64,000 nucleotides of DNA from Verrucomicrobiota bacterium (GTDB taxonomy: Bacteria; Verrucomicrobiota; Kiritimatiellia; CAIQIC01): contig SCQF01000053.1 in NCBI GenBank assembly GCA_004321905.1, forward strand, positions 1 to 64,000, written 5' to 3'. This document shows positions 54,151-63,188 of the stretch, piece after piece. The notes under the pieces were generated by a model that worked only from the letters and a program-made list of their open reading frames with translations, was not told where the DNA came from and searched no databases. Within the stretch, counting starts at the first letter, position 1. Each line of letters begins with the position of its first letter. Made by a program: the position numbers and the translations under genes.

Positions 54151-55662
54151 TCATGATGACAGCGACTCCTCGATCTCTCTGAGAACGGCGACGACCTCGG
54201 CAGCGGATGATTCAAATTCAGCGCGAAGAGTATCTTCGTTCTTTCCGATTGCGCCCTCAACTTCCTCAAGGAGAGCACGCTTGGCCTCGCGTTTGGCCTT
54301 CTTGTCTGCAAGCGCCTTCACCTGAGCCACTCGATCCGCAAAGCGCACGGGATAGTAGTCCTCAAAGTTGTGATTTGCCAATTGCTTGAATTGTCTCCGA
54401 TTCCATCCAGTACGGCCATAAAACTCTGCTAGTTGATCCACAATGGTCTTTTCGGCATCACCCCCGTCAACCAAAACCCACGCCTTGTTCTTGTACGCAG
54501 GCTCCAGATGAAGAAATACAAGTAGTTCGTTGAAGTCACGGAACCGGGGGGCAACTTCGGAGAGAGAATGTGCAGAGTAAGTCCGGAGCCTTGGGCCGAG
54601 CGACGGAACGAACCACGGTATGAGGTATTCGCGAATCATCTTCTCTGCGGATGATTCCTCGAGGATGAGCCATGCCGCCCACATATCTACATCGTGAAGT
54701 TCGTAACCCAGCTCCGAGAGCACCTCCCGTCTACTATCAGGGGACGCGTCTATTTCTCTCACGCTTGACGTGGGCATCCTCTTGACTAGGGTTGAATCGA
54801 CTCGGAGAACCTTGCACTCCGGGTACGACCCAAGGCGTTTCAGAACGATGTTTGAATGGGTCGTAAGGATGAACTGGTTCTCGGCTGACTTCTCACCGAT
54901 GAGGTCGAGTAACGCCTTTAGAGCCTTTGGGTGGACATCATTCTCCGGTTCCTCGATAAGGAAAAGTTGGTTCTCGGCGATTGCCAAGTGAACGACAAGA
55001 CCAAGAATATTCATTACGCCCTCTCCCATTGCGAGCAAGGGGATTTGGTTCATATTGCGGACTGTGTACACGGCCCGCTTCCCTTGACCTGTATGGGCAG
55101 TTGTGACCCTGAACCCCAATATCTCGTCGCATGCACGCATGTACAAGGCATGCGCGGGAAGAAACTCGGGATTGGAGAGGCGGTCAATCTTGGCATTCAG
55201 ATTCGTGAACGTCGAAGGAACTGCTTCAACAACGCCGTCGCTGACTTGCTCACCCAGTTGGGTTACTTTACGTTTCGAGACGAATGGGTAGATGAAGTTC
55301 CCCGGCTCCTTTCCGGGAGGCTTGTGCACGTGTTCATGGTGGTTCGTTCCTTCAATAACCTCTAAAAGGGGGAAATCGTTATGATCCTTCCGGTATAGAT
55401 ACCGGGCTCGTGTGAGCTTCTTGTGAAAGTATTTCTGATCGCAGTCTCCGAACGTGATTTCAGCTCTCGCCTCGGTCTCCCCCAATCTCACATCCTCCGG
55501 CCTTGGATAGGGAAGACCATCCTGAAGACCGAGCAGAGGAAGAAGGATCGTGGACTTCCCTGCGTTGTTTGGCCCAACAAGGACGTTGATACGCTTGGAG
55601 AAATCGACCTTCGCTTCTACAAAGGAGCGGATGTTCTTCAATATCAGCGACTGAATCCACAT
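54151..55662 (-). CDS. OLD-like AAA ATPase with TOPRIM-like C-terminal region
   Basis: 503-aa protein. The N-terminal ABC/SMC-type ATPase has Walker A LVGPNNAGKST near residue 32, a signature-like LLAMGEGVMNIL near 212, Walker B LFLIEEPENDVHP near 235 and an H-loop LTTHSNIV. The C-terminal part shows WLILEESSAEKMI and WVLVDGGDAEKT, resembling the acidic motifs of a TOPRIM nuclease, as in OLD-family proteins used in phage defence. Codon composition is clearly lower in GC than the neighbours, suggesting recent acquisition. AGGA precedes the ATG. No partner gene (UvrD-like, reverse transcriptase or AriB-like) is adjacent, so the role remains open. Confidence 0.75.
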   Translation of the reverse strand: MWIQSLILKNIRSFVEAKVDFSKRINVLVGPNNAGKSTILLPLLGLQDGLPYPRPEDVRLGETEARAEITFGDCDQKYFHKKLTRARYLYRKDHNDFPLLEVIEGTNHHEHVHKPPGKEPGNFIYPFVSKRKVTQLGEQVSDGVVEAVPSTFTNLNAKIDRLSNPEFLPAHALYMRACDEILGFRVTTAHTGQGKRAVYTVRNMNQIPLLAMGEGVMNILGLVVHLAIAENQLFLIEEPENDVHPKALKALLDLIGEKSAENQFILTTHSNIVLKRLGSYPECKVLRVDSTLVKRMPTSSVREIDASPDSRREVLSELGYELHDVDMWAAWLILEESSAEKMIREYLIPWFVPSLGPRLRTYSAHSLSEVAPRFRDFNELLVFLHLEPAYKNKAWVLVDGGDAEKTIVDQLAEFYGRTGWNRRQFKQLANHNFEDYYPVRFADRVAQVKALADKKAKREAKRALLEEVEGAIGKNEDTLRAEFESSAAEVVAVLREIEESLSS

Positions 55663-55916
55663 AGCCGATCTTCCTCTTCTGTTCGTGTGGCAACAGTATT
55701 ATTGAGCGAACTAAAGGTTGTCTTTATACAGCCGTCCTTTCCGCGTCACGGTGGCAAGATAAGGCGGGCGACTTGTCTTGCCAAGCGGGAAAACATCTGT
55801 GCACAAAGAGAATCGAAAAGCAGTTCGTTGTTTCCACGCCTTGGAAAAGCGAAAGAAGCTTTGACGCTGCCGTTGGGTGGTGGTAATGCTCGCTGCGTTC
55901 TCAAAGGAGTTGAGTC
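55663..55916. other. Intergenic gap between the OLD-like gene and the SDR gene
   Basis: About 250 bp in a divergent gap. It holds one imperfect palindrome TTTCCACGCCTTGGAAAA (55831-55848) and no coding signal. Confidence 0.5.
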
Positions 55917-56678
55917 ATGAGCAAGAATTTCAAACGGATTGCAATTGTGACGGGGGCGACGTCGGGGATTGGTGAAGCAACGGCGCGGAAATTTGTTGCC
56001 GCCGGATTCGGCGTGGTCGGCAACGGGCGTAACGCCACGAAACTCGCGACGCTCGAAAAGGAGTTGGGACGTGCCTTCTGCGGCGTCGCTGGCAATGCCG
56101 CCGATGGTGCTGTGCTGGAGCAACTCTTTGCCGCAGCCACCAAGCATTTCGGCAAGTCGGCGGACATCGTCGTGGCCAACGCCGGGCGCGGGTTGGGCGG
56201 TTCGGTCAAGGACGCCGATTTGGTGCAATTTGAGGAAGTGCTCAAAACCAACGTCGCCGGTACGCTCGCCTTACTCCAAAAAGCTGCCCAGAAAATGCTG
56301 GATGGGCAACAGCGTACCTTCCCGAAGTCGGCGGCGGACATCGTCATCGTCGGGTCGGTAGTGGGACGGAACATCTCTCCGTTCAGCGCGGTCTATGGCG
56401 CCACCAAGTTCGCCGTGCATGCGCTGGCCGAAGGTTTACGACGCGAAATCGGACCGAAAGGTGTACGCGTTTCGCTGGTTGAGCCGGGGATTCTGATCAG
56501 CGGATTCCAAGCCGTGGCCGGCTATAGCGATGCGATGGTGAACACCTTCAAAGAAAAATTCGGGCCGTTGGTCGAGACCACCGACGTAGCGAATGCCATC
56601 CACTATATCGTCACCCAACCGCCCCATGTGCATATCAGCGATATCACCATCCGCCCCACGCGGCAGGATTATCCCTGA
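55917..56678 (+). CDS. Short-chain dehydrogenase/reductase
   Basis: 253-aa classical SDR using NAD(P). The cofactor motif is TGATSGIGEATA near residue 12, NAGRG is near 88, and the catalytic Ser and YxxxK lie in GSVVGRNISPFSAVYGATK near 145-163. The substrate cannot be told from the sequence; it resembles the broad YdfG-like group. AAGGAG lies 8 nt before the ATG. It is a single-gene unit followed by a long hairpin. Confidence 0.9.
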   Translation: MSKNFKRIAIVTGATSGIGEATARKFVAAGFGVVGNGRNATKLATLEKELGRAFCGVAGNAADGAVLEQLFAAATKHFGKSADIVVANAGRGLGGSVKDADLVQFEEVLKTNVAGTLALLQKAAQKMLDGQQRTFPKSAADIVIVGSVVGRNISPFSAVYGATKFAVHALAEGLRREIGPKGVRVSLVEPGILISGFQAVAGYSDAMVNTFKEKFGPLVETTDVANAIHYIVTQPPHVHISDITIRPTRQDYP

Positions 56679-56696
56679 TTTCTTACCCTCTGCGAG

Positions 56697-56756
56697 CTTT
56701 GCGCGCTCCGCGCGAACCATTCGGATTTTCGCGCAGAGAACGCGGAGCACGCAAAG
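56697..56756. terminator. Long hairpin between convergent SDR and macrodomain genes
   Basis: CTTTGCGCGCTCCGCG (56697-56712) and CGCGGAGCACGCAAAG (56741-56756) are inverted copies with one mismatch, enclosing a second small hairpin. There is no T-run, so it may be a repeat used as a transcript end rather than a classical terminator. Confidence 0.5.
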
Positions 56757-57278
56757 TTAGGAGGCGCTAAGTTCCCGTTGATAGGTCGCAAAGGCTTCGG
56801 GGCTGAAGGCAACGAAGGTGACTTGTTCCGGCAATTTCTTTTGAGCCAATTCCGCGCGGCAGGTTTCCACGGCGATGCGCGTGGCGCGGTCGAGCGGAAA
56901 GCGATAGACGCCGGTGCTGATGGCCGGAAACGCGATGGTACGGATGTTGTGTTCACGCGCGAGCTTCAGACTGCTGCGATAACACGAGGCCAGTAGTTCA
57001 TCCTCGCCTTTACCGCCGCCACTCCACACCGGGCCGACGGTGTGGATGACCCACTTGGCGCGCAGTTTGAAGCCCGGTGTGATTTTGGCGTTGCCGGTGG
57101 CGCAGCCGCCGAGTTTGGCGCACTTGAGGAAGAGCCGCGTTCCCGCCGCGCGATGAATCGCGCCATCCACCCCACCCCCGCCCAGTAGCGTCGAGTTGGC
57201 GGCATTGACGAGGGCATCCACCGCGAGCGTGGTGATATCGCCTTCTATCACACGCAAGCGTTCGCTGGCGGGGTTCAT
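56757..57278 (-). CDS. Macrodomain protein, O-acetyl-ADP-ribose deacetylase type
   Basis: 173-aa macrodomain of the YmdB/MacroD class, hydrolysing O-acetyl-ADP-ribose or removing ADP-ribose from proteins. Signature stretches are [23 protein letters not shown] near residues 25-47, the GNAKITPGF loop, and the phosphate-binding loop [13 protein letters not shown] near 118. Its ATG overlaps the stop of the TPR gene (ATGA). Family members are often linked to stress or RNA metabolism; nothing in the locus narrows the role. Confidence 0.92.
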   Translation of the reverse strand: MNPASERLRVIEGDITTLAVDALVNAANSTLLGGGGVDGAIHRAAGTRLFLKCAKLGGCATGNAKITPGFKLRAKWVIHTVGPVWSGGGKGEDELLASCYRSSLKLAREHNIRTIAFPAISTGVYRFPLDRATRIAVETCRAELAQKKLPEQVTFVAFSPEAFATYQRELSAS

Positions 57279-57664
57279 TTGGCAAGCTTCTTGAGCAGCA
57301 GCGCAAAGCGCGGGTCGGTGTGGAGTGTTTCAAGGTTGTCGTCCTTGAGCAGCCAATCGCGGTCGGCATAGCCGAGCCGGACGGCATGGTCGAGCGCGTC
57401 AAACGCGTCATCGGATTTGCCGGTCAGCGCGTAGCTACATGCGAGGTTATACCAAACGTAGGGATCGCCGGGATGCGTCTGCGAAAGCGTCAAATCCAAT
57501 TCCAATCCCTCTTCAAAACGCCCAATCTTGGTATAGAGGTCGCCGAGCACCTCGTTGACCGGACGGTAGGCGGGGCAACGTCGCCGCACCCGTTCCAGAA
57601 AATTCATTTCCACGCGCCGCGCGCGGCTGACGCCGGAGCTTGATTTTTTCGCAGGGCTTTTCAT
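57275..57664 (-). CDS. Small TPR protein
   Basis: 129-aa protein with two tetratricopeptide-like repeats ([63 protein letters not shown]) and a C-terminal motif [24 protein letters not shown] that often ends such proteins. The N-terminus is basic (KSPAKKSS). The ATG at 57664 is preferred over the longer track start. It is translationally coupled to the macrodomain gene, so the two proteins may work together, but no function is known. Confidence 0.8.
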   Translation of the reverse strand: MKSPAKKSSSGVSRARRVEMNFLERVRRRCPAYRPVNEVLGDLYTKIGRFEEGLELDLTLSQTHPGDPYVWYNLACSYALTGKSDDAFDALDHAVRLGYADRDWLLKDDNLETLHTDPRFALLLKKLAK

Positions 57665-57917
57665 GGCGCGGCAGAATATACACGGTTTGGATTTATCCGC
57701 CAAGGGAGCGCTGCGGCCTGCAAGGTGGAACGCGTCGCCCTCGACGCGTTCAAGCGCGTTCAGTGAACGCGCTCCACCAAGCTTGTGCCTGACTTTTCCA
57801 AGGTCTGGAAAATCAAGCGACGCATTTTCCCAAACCTTGGAAACTCGATTCCAAAGGTGGCCCGCGACGTCCCCGGCGCGGGTTTTTCCGCCGTCCAGAG
57901 GCCGGCGGCCACTTGCT
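57665..57917. repeat. GGTGGAACGCG inverted element and a twin palindrome
   Basis: GGTGGAACGCGTC...GCGTTCAGTGAACGCGCTCCACC (57724-57778) is a palindromic element with inverted ends. It is followed by TTTTCCAAGGTCTGGAAAA (57794-57812) and TTTTCCCAAACCTTGGAAA (57825-57843), centres 31 bp apart. No gene is seen in the gap. Confidence 0.8.
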
Positions 57918-58562
57918 TCAGCTTTGCTGCGGTGTGACGGCGGAAAGCGCCTGCGCCATTGGCGTAGGCGTCGCCGCGGCCGCGGGACGCGGTGCGGCTG
58001 CCGGGCGTGCGGGCGCGGGATGCGCCGGAGCTTGGCTGCCTTTGCTCTTGGTACGCGGAATGAGCATCATCAGAATGTTGCGGCCCATCAAGCGCGGTAA
58101 TTGCTCGGCTTGGGCCACATCTTGTACATCACGGATAACGCGGTTCATCACCTCGAAGCCGATTTCCTGATGCGCGCTTTCGCGGCCCCGGAAGAAGAGA
58201 ATGACTTTGACGCGATGGCCTTCGCCGATAAAATCGCGCAGGTGGCGCACTTTGGTTTGATAGTCGTGATCGCCGACGTTCGGGTGGAATTGGATTTCTT
58301 TGATCTTGGTGGCGGAGGAGTGCTGGCGCGCCTGCTTATCGCGCTTCTCCTGCTCGTAGCGGAATTTGCCGTAGTCGGTGATGCGGCAGACCGGCGGCTG
58401 GGCGTTGGGCGAAATTTCGACCAAATCCAAGCCGGCTTGTTGGGCCCGTGAGAGGGCTTCGCGGGTCGGGACGACGCCAATCTGTTGGCCGTCCTCCCCG
58501 ATCAGACGGACCTCGGGAACCCGGATCCGCATATTGATACGCACGTTTGTTTGTATGGTCAT
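57918..58562 (-). CDS. infC: Translation initiation factor IF-3 with Ala/Pro-rich tail
   Basis: 214-aa IF-3, which keeps the 30S subunit free and checks the start codon and initiator tRNA. The N-terminal domain (IRVPEVRLIGEDGQQIGVV), the lysine-rich linker (YEQEKRDKQARQHSS) and the C-terminal domain (KEIQFHPNVGDHDYQTKVRHLRDFI) are typical. After the normal end (LIPRTKSKG) comes a 40-residue tail rich in Ala and Pro. The ATG at 58562 overlaps the thrS stop (ATGA), so thrS and infC are coupled. No rpmI-rplT pair follows, unlike the common arrangement. Confidence 0.95.
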   Translation of the reverse strand: MTIQTNVRINMRIRVPEVRLIGEDGQQIGVVPTREALSRAQQAGLDLVEISPNAQPPVCRITDYGKFRYEQEKRDKQARQHSSATKIKEIQFHPNVGDHDYQTKVRHLRDFIGEGHRVKVILFFRGRESAHQEIGFEVMNRVIRDVQDVAQAEQLPRLMGRNILMMLIPRTKSKGSQAPAHPAPARPAAAPRPAAAATPTPMAQALSAVTPQQS

Positions 58563-60370
58563 TTCTCCGCTGCGGCGGCGCACGTGGGCACAGGCGCCGC
58601 CTGTTCTTGTTGCTTGTTCGCACCAGCGACGGGTTGCCCGCCGGGGCGGCCTTCCGCACGTAGCCGCTCCATGAACGCCGCCGGTGTCATCACCCCCTGA
58701 TCGCCAGCCGTACGGTGACGGACAGAGACCAAGCCCTGTTCCGCCTCCTTCGGACCGATGATCAGCATGTACGGAATCTTTTCCATCTGCGCGGCGCGGA
58801 TTTTCGCACCGACCTTCTCATTGCGCTCGTCTACGGTGACGCGGAAGTCTTCTGCGTCGAACTGCCCCGCCAGGCTGCGGGCCAGTTCGTGCTGCTTCTC
58901 GGTCAACGGCAGGAGGCGCACCTGTTCCGGCGCGAGCCACAACGGAAACGCGCCGGCATAATGTTCCACCAGAATTCCAAAAAAGCGCTCAATGCTGCCG
59001 AACAGCGCGCGATGCACCATATAGGGCTGATGCGGCTGGCCGTCGGCCCCGGTATAGGTCAGGTCGAACCGTTCCGGCAAATTGAAGTCGAACTGGAACG
59101 TGCTGACCTGCCATTCGCGACCAATCGCGTCGCGCACCTTCAGGTCAATCTTCGGGCCATAGAACGCGCCACCGCCGGCATCCACCTCGTAGGGCACGCT
59201 TGCGGTCTGGAGCGCGTGTTCCAGCGACTGGGTCGCCTGCTCCCAGCGCGACTCCTCGCCCACGGCCTTGGCGGGACGCGTCGCGAGGTAGGCCTTGATC
59301 TCGGTGAAGCCAAAGATGTTCCAGATGCGTTTGGCGAACTGCATCACGCGCAGGATTTCACTCTCGATTTGTTCCGGCGTGCAAATGATGTGCGCATCGT
59401 CTTGCGTGAAGCCGCGGACGCGGAACAGTCCGGCCAGCACGCCCGCTTTTTCGTAGCGATAGACCGTGCCCAGTTCCGCCCACCGTAGTGGCAGGTCACG
59501 GTAACTGCGTTTCTGCGCCTGATAAATCTTGATGTGGAACGGGCAGTTCATCGGCTTGACGAAGTATTCTTCCTCGTCAATTTTCATCGGCGCGTACATG
59601 CCCTCGCGGTAGAAGCCCAAGTGTCCGCTGGTTTCCCAGAGATTTGCGCGTCCGATATGCGGCGAGTAGACCAGCTCGTAGCCGTTCTTCAGGTGCTCGC
59701 GGCGCCAGAAATCTTCGATCAGCAGGCGGACGCGCGCACCCTTCGGATGCCACAACACGAGGCCGGGACCGATCGTCTCCTCCGTCGAGAACAGGTCAAG
59801 TTCGCGACCAATCTTGCGGTGGTCGCGCTTTTTCGCTTCCTCGATTTGCGTCAGATAAATGCGCAGGTCCTTCTCGGAGGGAAACGCCGTGCCATAGAGT
59901 CGCTGCAACATCGGATTGGTTTCCTTGCCGCGGTAGTAACTGCCGGCGACGCTCGTCAGCTTGAAAGCTTTGATCGCCGCCGTGCTTTTGACGTGCGGGC
60001 CACGGCAGAGGTCCATGAAATCGCCGCAGCGATAGAAGCTGATCGTTTCGCCTTCCGGGATATCTGCAAGTCGTTCGAGTTTGAACTTCTGTCCGCGTTC
60101 GCGCAGGATTTTTTCTGCTTCGGCGCGGGTGAGTTCGACGCGCTCGAACGGGAGATCGGCCTTGATAAGCGCCGCCATCTCCTCCTCGATACGCGCAAAA
60201 TCCTCCGTATTCAAACGGTGCGGGAGATCGAAGTCGTAGTAGAAGCCGTCGTCGGTAGCGGGACCAATGTCGAGCTGGACATTTTCAAAGACGCGGCAGA
60301 CCGCCGCTGCCATCACATGCGCCGCGCTATGGCGCATTCGTTCCAAATCCGAAACCTTGTCGTCGTTCAT
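58559..60370 (-). CDS. thrS: Threonine-tRNA ligase lacking the TGS domain
   Basis: 603-aa class II synthetase charging tRNA-Thr. It begins directly with the editing domain (LERMRHSAAHVMAAAVCRVFENVQLDIGP), with no N-terminal TGS domain, so it is shorter than E. coli ThrRS (642 aa). Zinc ligands are in MNCPFH and related positions; motif 2 is FRVRGFTQDDAHIICT and the C-terminal anticodon-binding domain (LARSLAGQFDAEDFRVTVDERNEKVGAKIR) is intact. The ATG at 60370 is used rather than the TTG at 60373. Its 3' end overlaps infC. Confidence 0.96.
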   Translation of the reverse strand: MNDDKVSDLERMRHSAAHVMAAAVCRVFENVQLDIGPATDDGFYYDFDLPHRLNTEDFARIEEEMAALIKADLPFERVELTRAEAEKILRERGQKFKLERLADIPEGETISFYRCGDFMDLCRGPHVKSTAAIKAFKLTSVAGSYYRGKETNPMLQRLYGTAFPSEKDLRIYLTQIEEAKKRDHRKIGRELDLFSTEETIGPGLVLWHPKGARVRLLIEDFWRREHLKNGYELVYSPHIGRANLWETSGHLGFYREGMYAPMKIDEEEYFVKPMNCPFHIKIYQAQKRSYRDLPLRWAELGTVYRYEKAGVLAGLFRVRGFTQDDAHIICTPEQIESEILRVMQFAKRIWNIFGFTEIKAYLATRPAKAVGEESRWEQATQSLEHALQTASVPYEVDAGGGAFYGPKIDLKVRDAIGREWQVSTFQFDFNLPERFDLTYTGADGQPHQPYMVHRALFGSIERFFGILVEHYAGAFPLWLAPEQVRLLPLTEKQHELARSLAGQFDAEDFRVTVDERNEKVGAKIRAAQMEKIPYMLIIGPKEAEQGLVSVRHRTAGDQGVMTPAAFMERLRAEGRPGGQPVAGANKQQEQAAPVPTCAAAAEK

Positions 60371-60428
60371 CAAAAGTGCTTATAAACCTTTCCTGCGCAC
60401 CGGTTACACGGTGCGGCAACGGGGCGGC

Positions 60429-60456
60429 AGTGTAATGCTTTCGCGCCCTGCGTCAA
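60429..60456 (-). promoter_or_regulatory. Promoter of thrS-infC
   Basis: TTGACG, 16 nt, TACACT on the minus strand. The leader of about 55 nt contains the hairpin GCACCGTGTAACCGGTGC. Confidence 0.6.
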
Positions 60457-60528
60457 ACGAAATCGGGCGATTTTACGCAGTTTTTCCAACCCGTGAAAAA
60501 GCCACCAGCGGTTCTGTCGAAATTATTG

Positions 60529-60557
60529 TTTACAGACTCGGGGGCATCCTGTATAAA
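60529..60557 (+). promoter_or_regulatory. Promoter of hppA
   Basis: TTTACA, 17 nt, TATAAA, ending 49 nt before the ATG. It has the closest -10 match to consensus in the window, fitting strong expression. Confidence 0.6.
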
Positions 60558-60606
60558 ACCGCGCGTTTTTTTCCCACGCAAACAGAAGAATGGAGCAAAG
60601 AAAAAC

Positions 60607-63117
60607 ATGAGCCTCACAACGAAAACAATGGGCTGGGCCTTGACACTTGCCGCGCTGTGCGCGACACCCGTCATGGCCAGCGAAGCGGACTTGGTGCTGC
60701 CCGATTTGGGCGTCAAGTTCTTCAACGGCGCGATTTCCGGTACCGCGTTGATGATGATCGGCATTTTGGTGTGCGCGGTCGGCTTGGTCTTCGGGTTGGT
60801 GCAATACACCAAAACGAAAAACCTGCCGGTGCACGCCTCGATGCGCGATGTTTCCAACATCATCTGGGAAACCTGCAAAAGCTACCTCGCCCAGCAAGGT
60901 AAGTTCCTCGCGATTCTCTGGGTGCTGATCGCCGCGTGCATGGTTTACTATTTCATGTTCCTGCAGAAGATGCCGACGACCAGCGTAGCCATTATCCTTG
61001 GCGCTTCGATCCTCGGTATCCTCGGCTCCTACGGCGTCGCCTGGTTCGGCATGCGCATCAACACCTTCGCCAACAGCCGTAGCGCCTTCGCGGCGTTGCG
61101 CGGCACCCCGTGGGAAGCGCTGGCCATCCCGATGCGTTCGGGCATGAGCGTCGGCACCCTGCTGGTCGCGGTCGAACTGTTCTTCATGATCTGCATCCTG
61201 ATTTTCCTCCCCAGCGAGCTGCGCGGCCCCTGCTTCATCGGCTTCGCGATCGGCGAATCGCTCGGCGCTTCGGCCCTGCGTATCTGCGGCGGTATCTTCA
61301 CCAAGATCGCCGACATCGGTTCCGACCTGATGAAGATCGTCTTCAAGCTCCCGGAGGATGATCCCAAGAACCCCGGTGTCGTCGCGGATTGCACCGGTGA
61401 CAACGCCGGCGACAGCGTCGGCCCGACCGCCGACGGCTTCGAGACTTACGGCGTGACCGGCGTCGCGCTGATCACCTTCCTCGCGCTCGTGCTCGGCGCG
61501 GGCGCGCTCTGCGCCCAGATGATCGTCTGGATCTTCGTCATGCGCATCCTGATGATCCTGACCTCGCTCGTTTCTTACTTCATCAACGACGTCTACTTCA
61601 GCGCAAAACTGAAAGACGCCAAGGCCTTCGACCCAGAAGAGCCCCTGACCGTGCTCGTGTGGCTGACCTCGATCGTCTCGATCATCGTCACCTACGCCGC
61701 CAGCTACTTCCTGCTCCCGGCCGGCCCCGGCATTGATAAGAACCTCTGGTGGGTGCTCTCCACGATCATCTCCTGCGGCACGCTCGCGGGCGCGCTGATC
61801 CCGGAATTCACCAAGGTCTTCACCAGCACCAACGCCAAACACGTCAAGGAGGTGGTCACCGCATCCAAACAGGGCGGTGCTTCGCTGAACATTCTCTCCG
61901 GTTTCGTGGCCGGTAACTTCAGCGCCTTCTGGGAAGGCCTGACGATGCTCGTACTGATGCTCGTCGCCGCCCTCTTGGCCATGAATCCCTCCGTAGCCAA
62001 CCTGATGCCGGCGGGTCTCGAGTTTGCCGCGCCAATCTTCGCGTTCGGCCTCGTCGCCTTCGGCTTCCTCGGCATGGGCCCGGTGACCATCGCCGTGGAT
62101 AGCTTTGGCCCGGTCTCCGACAACGCACAGAGTGTCTATGAACTCTCCCGAATTGAATCCATCCCGAACATCTCCAAGGAGATTGAGAAGGACTTCGGTT
62201 TCAAGCCCGACTTCGAGAACGCCAAGCTTAACCTTGAGCGCAATGATGGCGCGGGCAATACCTTCAAAGCCACCGCCAAGCCCGTGCTGATCGGCACCGC
62301 CGTAGTCGGCGCCACCACGATGATCTTCGGCATCATCCTGATGCTCGGCAAGGCCAAGGCGCTCGCGCTCGCGCAAGCGGCCGGCGTTTCCGTCGCGGAA
62401 CACGTTCCGCTGACTGCCGCGCAGGTCAAGGCTGGCATTGACTTCGTCATCTCCAGCTTGAGCCTCGTGCGCCCAGAGATCGTCCTCGGCCTGCTGATGG
62501 GCGGCGCGGTCATCTACTGGTTCACCGGCGCGGCCACGCAGGCGGTCGTCACGGGTTCCTATCGTGCGGTCGTCTACATCAAAGAGAACATGAACCTGAA
62601 CGCGGCGACGGCCTCGATCGAGGACAGCAAGGAAGTCGTGAAGATTTGCACGATCTATGCCCAGAAAGGCATGTTCAACATCTTCGTGGCCGTCTTCTGT
62701 TTCGCCCTGTCGCTGGCGTTCTTCAACCCGTTCTTTTTCATCGGTTACCTGATTTCCATCGCGTTCTTCGGCCTCTATCAGGCCATCTTCATGGCGAACG
62801 CCGGCGGTGCTTGGGACAACGCCAAGAAGATCGTCGAGGTTGACCTGCGCGCCAAGGGCACCGACCTGCACGCCGCGACCGTCGTCGGCGACACCGTGGG
62901 CGATCCATTCAAGGACACCTCCTCGGTCGCCATGAACCCGATCATCAAGTTCACGACGCTGTTCGGTTTGCTTGCGACGGAAATTGCCGTGGCCATGACC
63001 AACAGTACGATGAAATACACCATCGGCGGCGTGATTTTCTTGATCGCCCTCGTCTTCGTGTACCGCTCCTTCTACGGGATGCGGATTCCTGAAGACAAGG
63101 CGACGGCCAAGACCTAA
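60607..63117 (+). CDS. hppA: Membrane-bound ion-pumping pyrophosphatase (divergent type)
   Basis: 836-aa integral membrane protein with about 16 hydrophobic helices that couples pyrophosphate hydrolysis to proton or sodium transport. The core motifs are recognisable but altered. The first reads ADIGSDLMKIVFKLPEDDPKNP where the common form is DVGADLVGKVE; next come CTGDNAGDSVGPTADGFE, DSFGPVSDNAQSVYE and GDTVGDPFKDT, all holding the metal-binding aspartates. GNTFKATAKP has Lys and Thr at the positions linked to potassium independence. The N-terminus looks like a cleavable signal peptide (TLAALCATPVMAS). Ion specificity is uncertain. The gene has its own promoter and terminator. Confidence 0.92.
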   Translation: MSLTTKTMGWALTLAALCATPVMASEADLVLPDLGVKFFNGAISGTALMMIGILVCAVGLVFGLVQYTKTKNLPVHASMRDVSNIIWETCKSYLAQQGKFLAILWVLIAACMVYYFMFLQKMPTTSVAIILGASILGILGSYGVAWFGMRINTFANSRSAFAALRGTPWEALAIPMRSGMSVGTLLVAVELFFMICILIFLPSELRGPCFIGFAIGESLGASALRICGGIFTKIADIGSDLMKIVFKLPEDDPKNPGVVADCTGDNAGDSVGPTADGFETYGVTGVALITFLALVLGAGALCAQMIVWIFVMRILMILTSLVSYFINDVYFSAKLKDAKAFDPEEPLTVLVWLTSIVSIIVTYAASYFLLPAGPGIDKNLWWVLSTIISCGTLAGALIPEFTKVFTSTNAKHVKEVVTASKQGGASLNILSGFVAGNFSAFWEGLTMLVLMLVAALLAMNPSVANLMPAGLEFAAPIFAFGLVAFGFLGMGPVTIAVDSFGPVSDNAQSVYELSRIESIPNISKEIEKDFGFKPDFENAKLNLERNDGAGNTFKATAKPVLIGTAVVGATTMIFGIILMLGKAKALALAQAAGVSVAEHVPLTAAQVKAGIDFVISSLSLVRPEIVLGLLMGGAVIYWFTGAATQAVVTGSYRAVVYIKENMNLNAATASIEDSKEVVKICTIYAQKGMFNIFVAVFCFALSLAFFNPFFFIGYLISIAFFGLYQAIFMANAGGAWDNAKKIVEVDLRAKGTDLHAATVVGDTVGDPFKDTSSVAMNPIIKFTTLFGLLATEIAVAMTNSTMKYTIGGVIFLIALVFVYRSFYGMRIPEDKATAKT

Positions 63118-63146
63118 GTCGCTCATCCGGTTCATCCGGAGTATGA

Positions 63147-63188
63147 ACGGCCGCGCAGGATACTGCGCGGCCGTTTTGTTTTTTTTGA
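63147..63188 (+). terminator. Intrinsic terminator after hppA
   Basis: ACGGCCGCGCAG-GATA-CTGCGCGGCCGT forms a perfect 12-bp stem with a 4-nt loop, followed by a long T-rich run. Confidence 0.95.

Noticed and set aside
60523-63135. 870-aa ORF antisense to hppA
   Set aside because: It is the mirror of a strongly conserved membrane protein. Its composition (Asp/Glu/His/Gly-rich, no hydrophobic core) is what GC-rich antisense frames look like.
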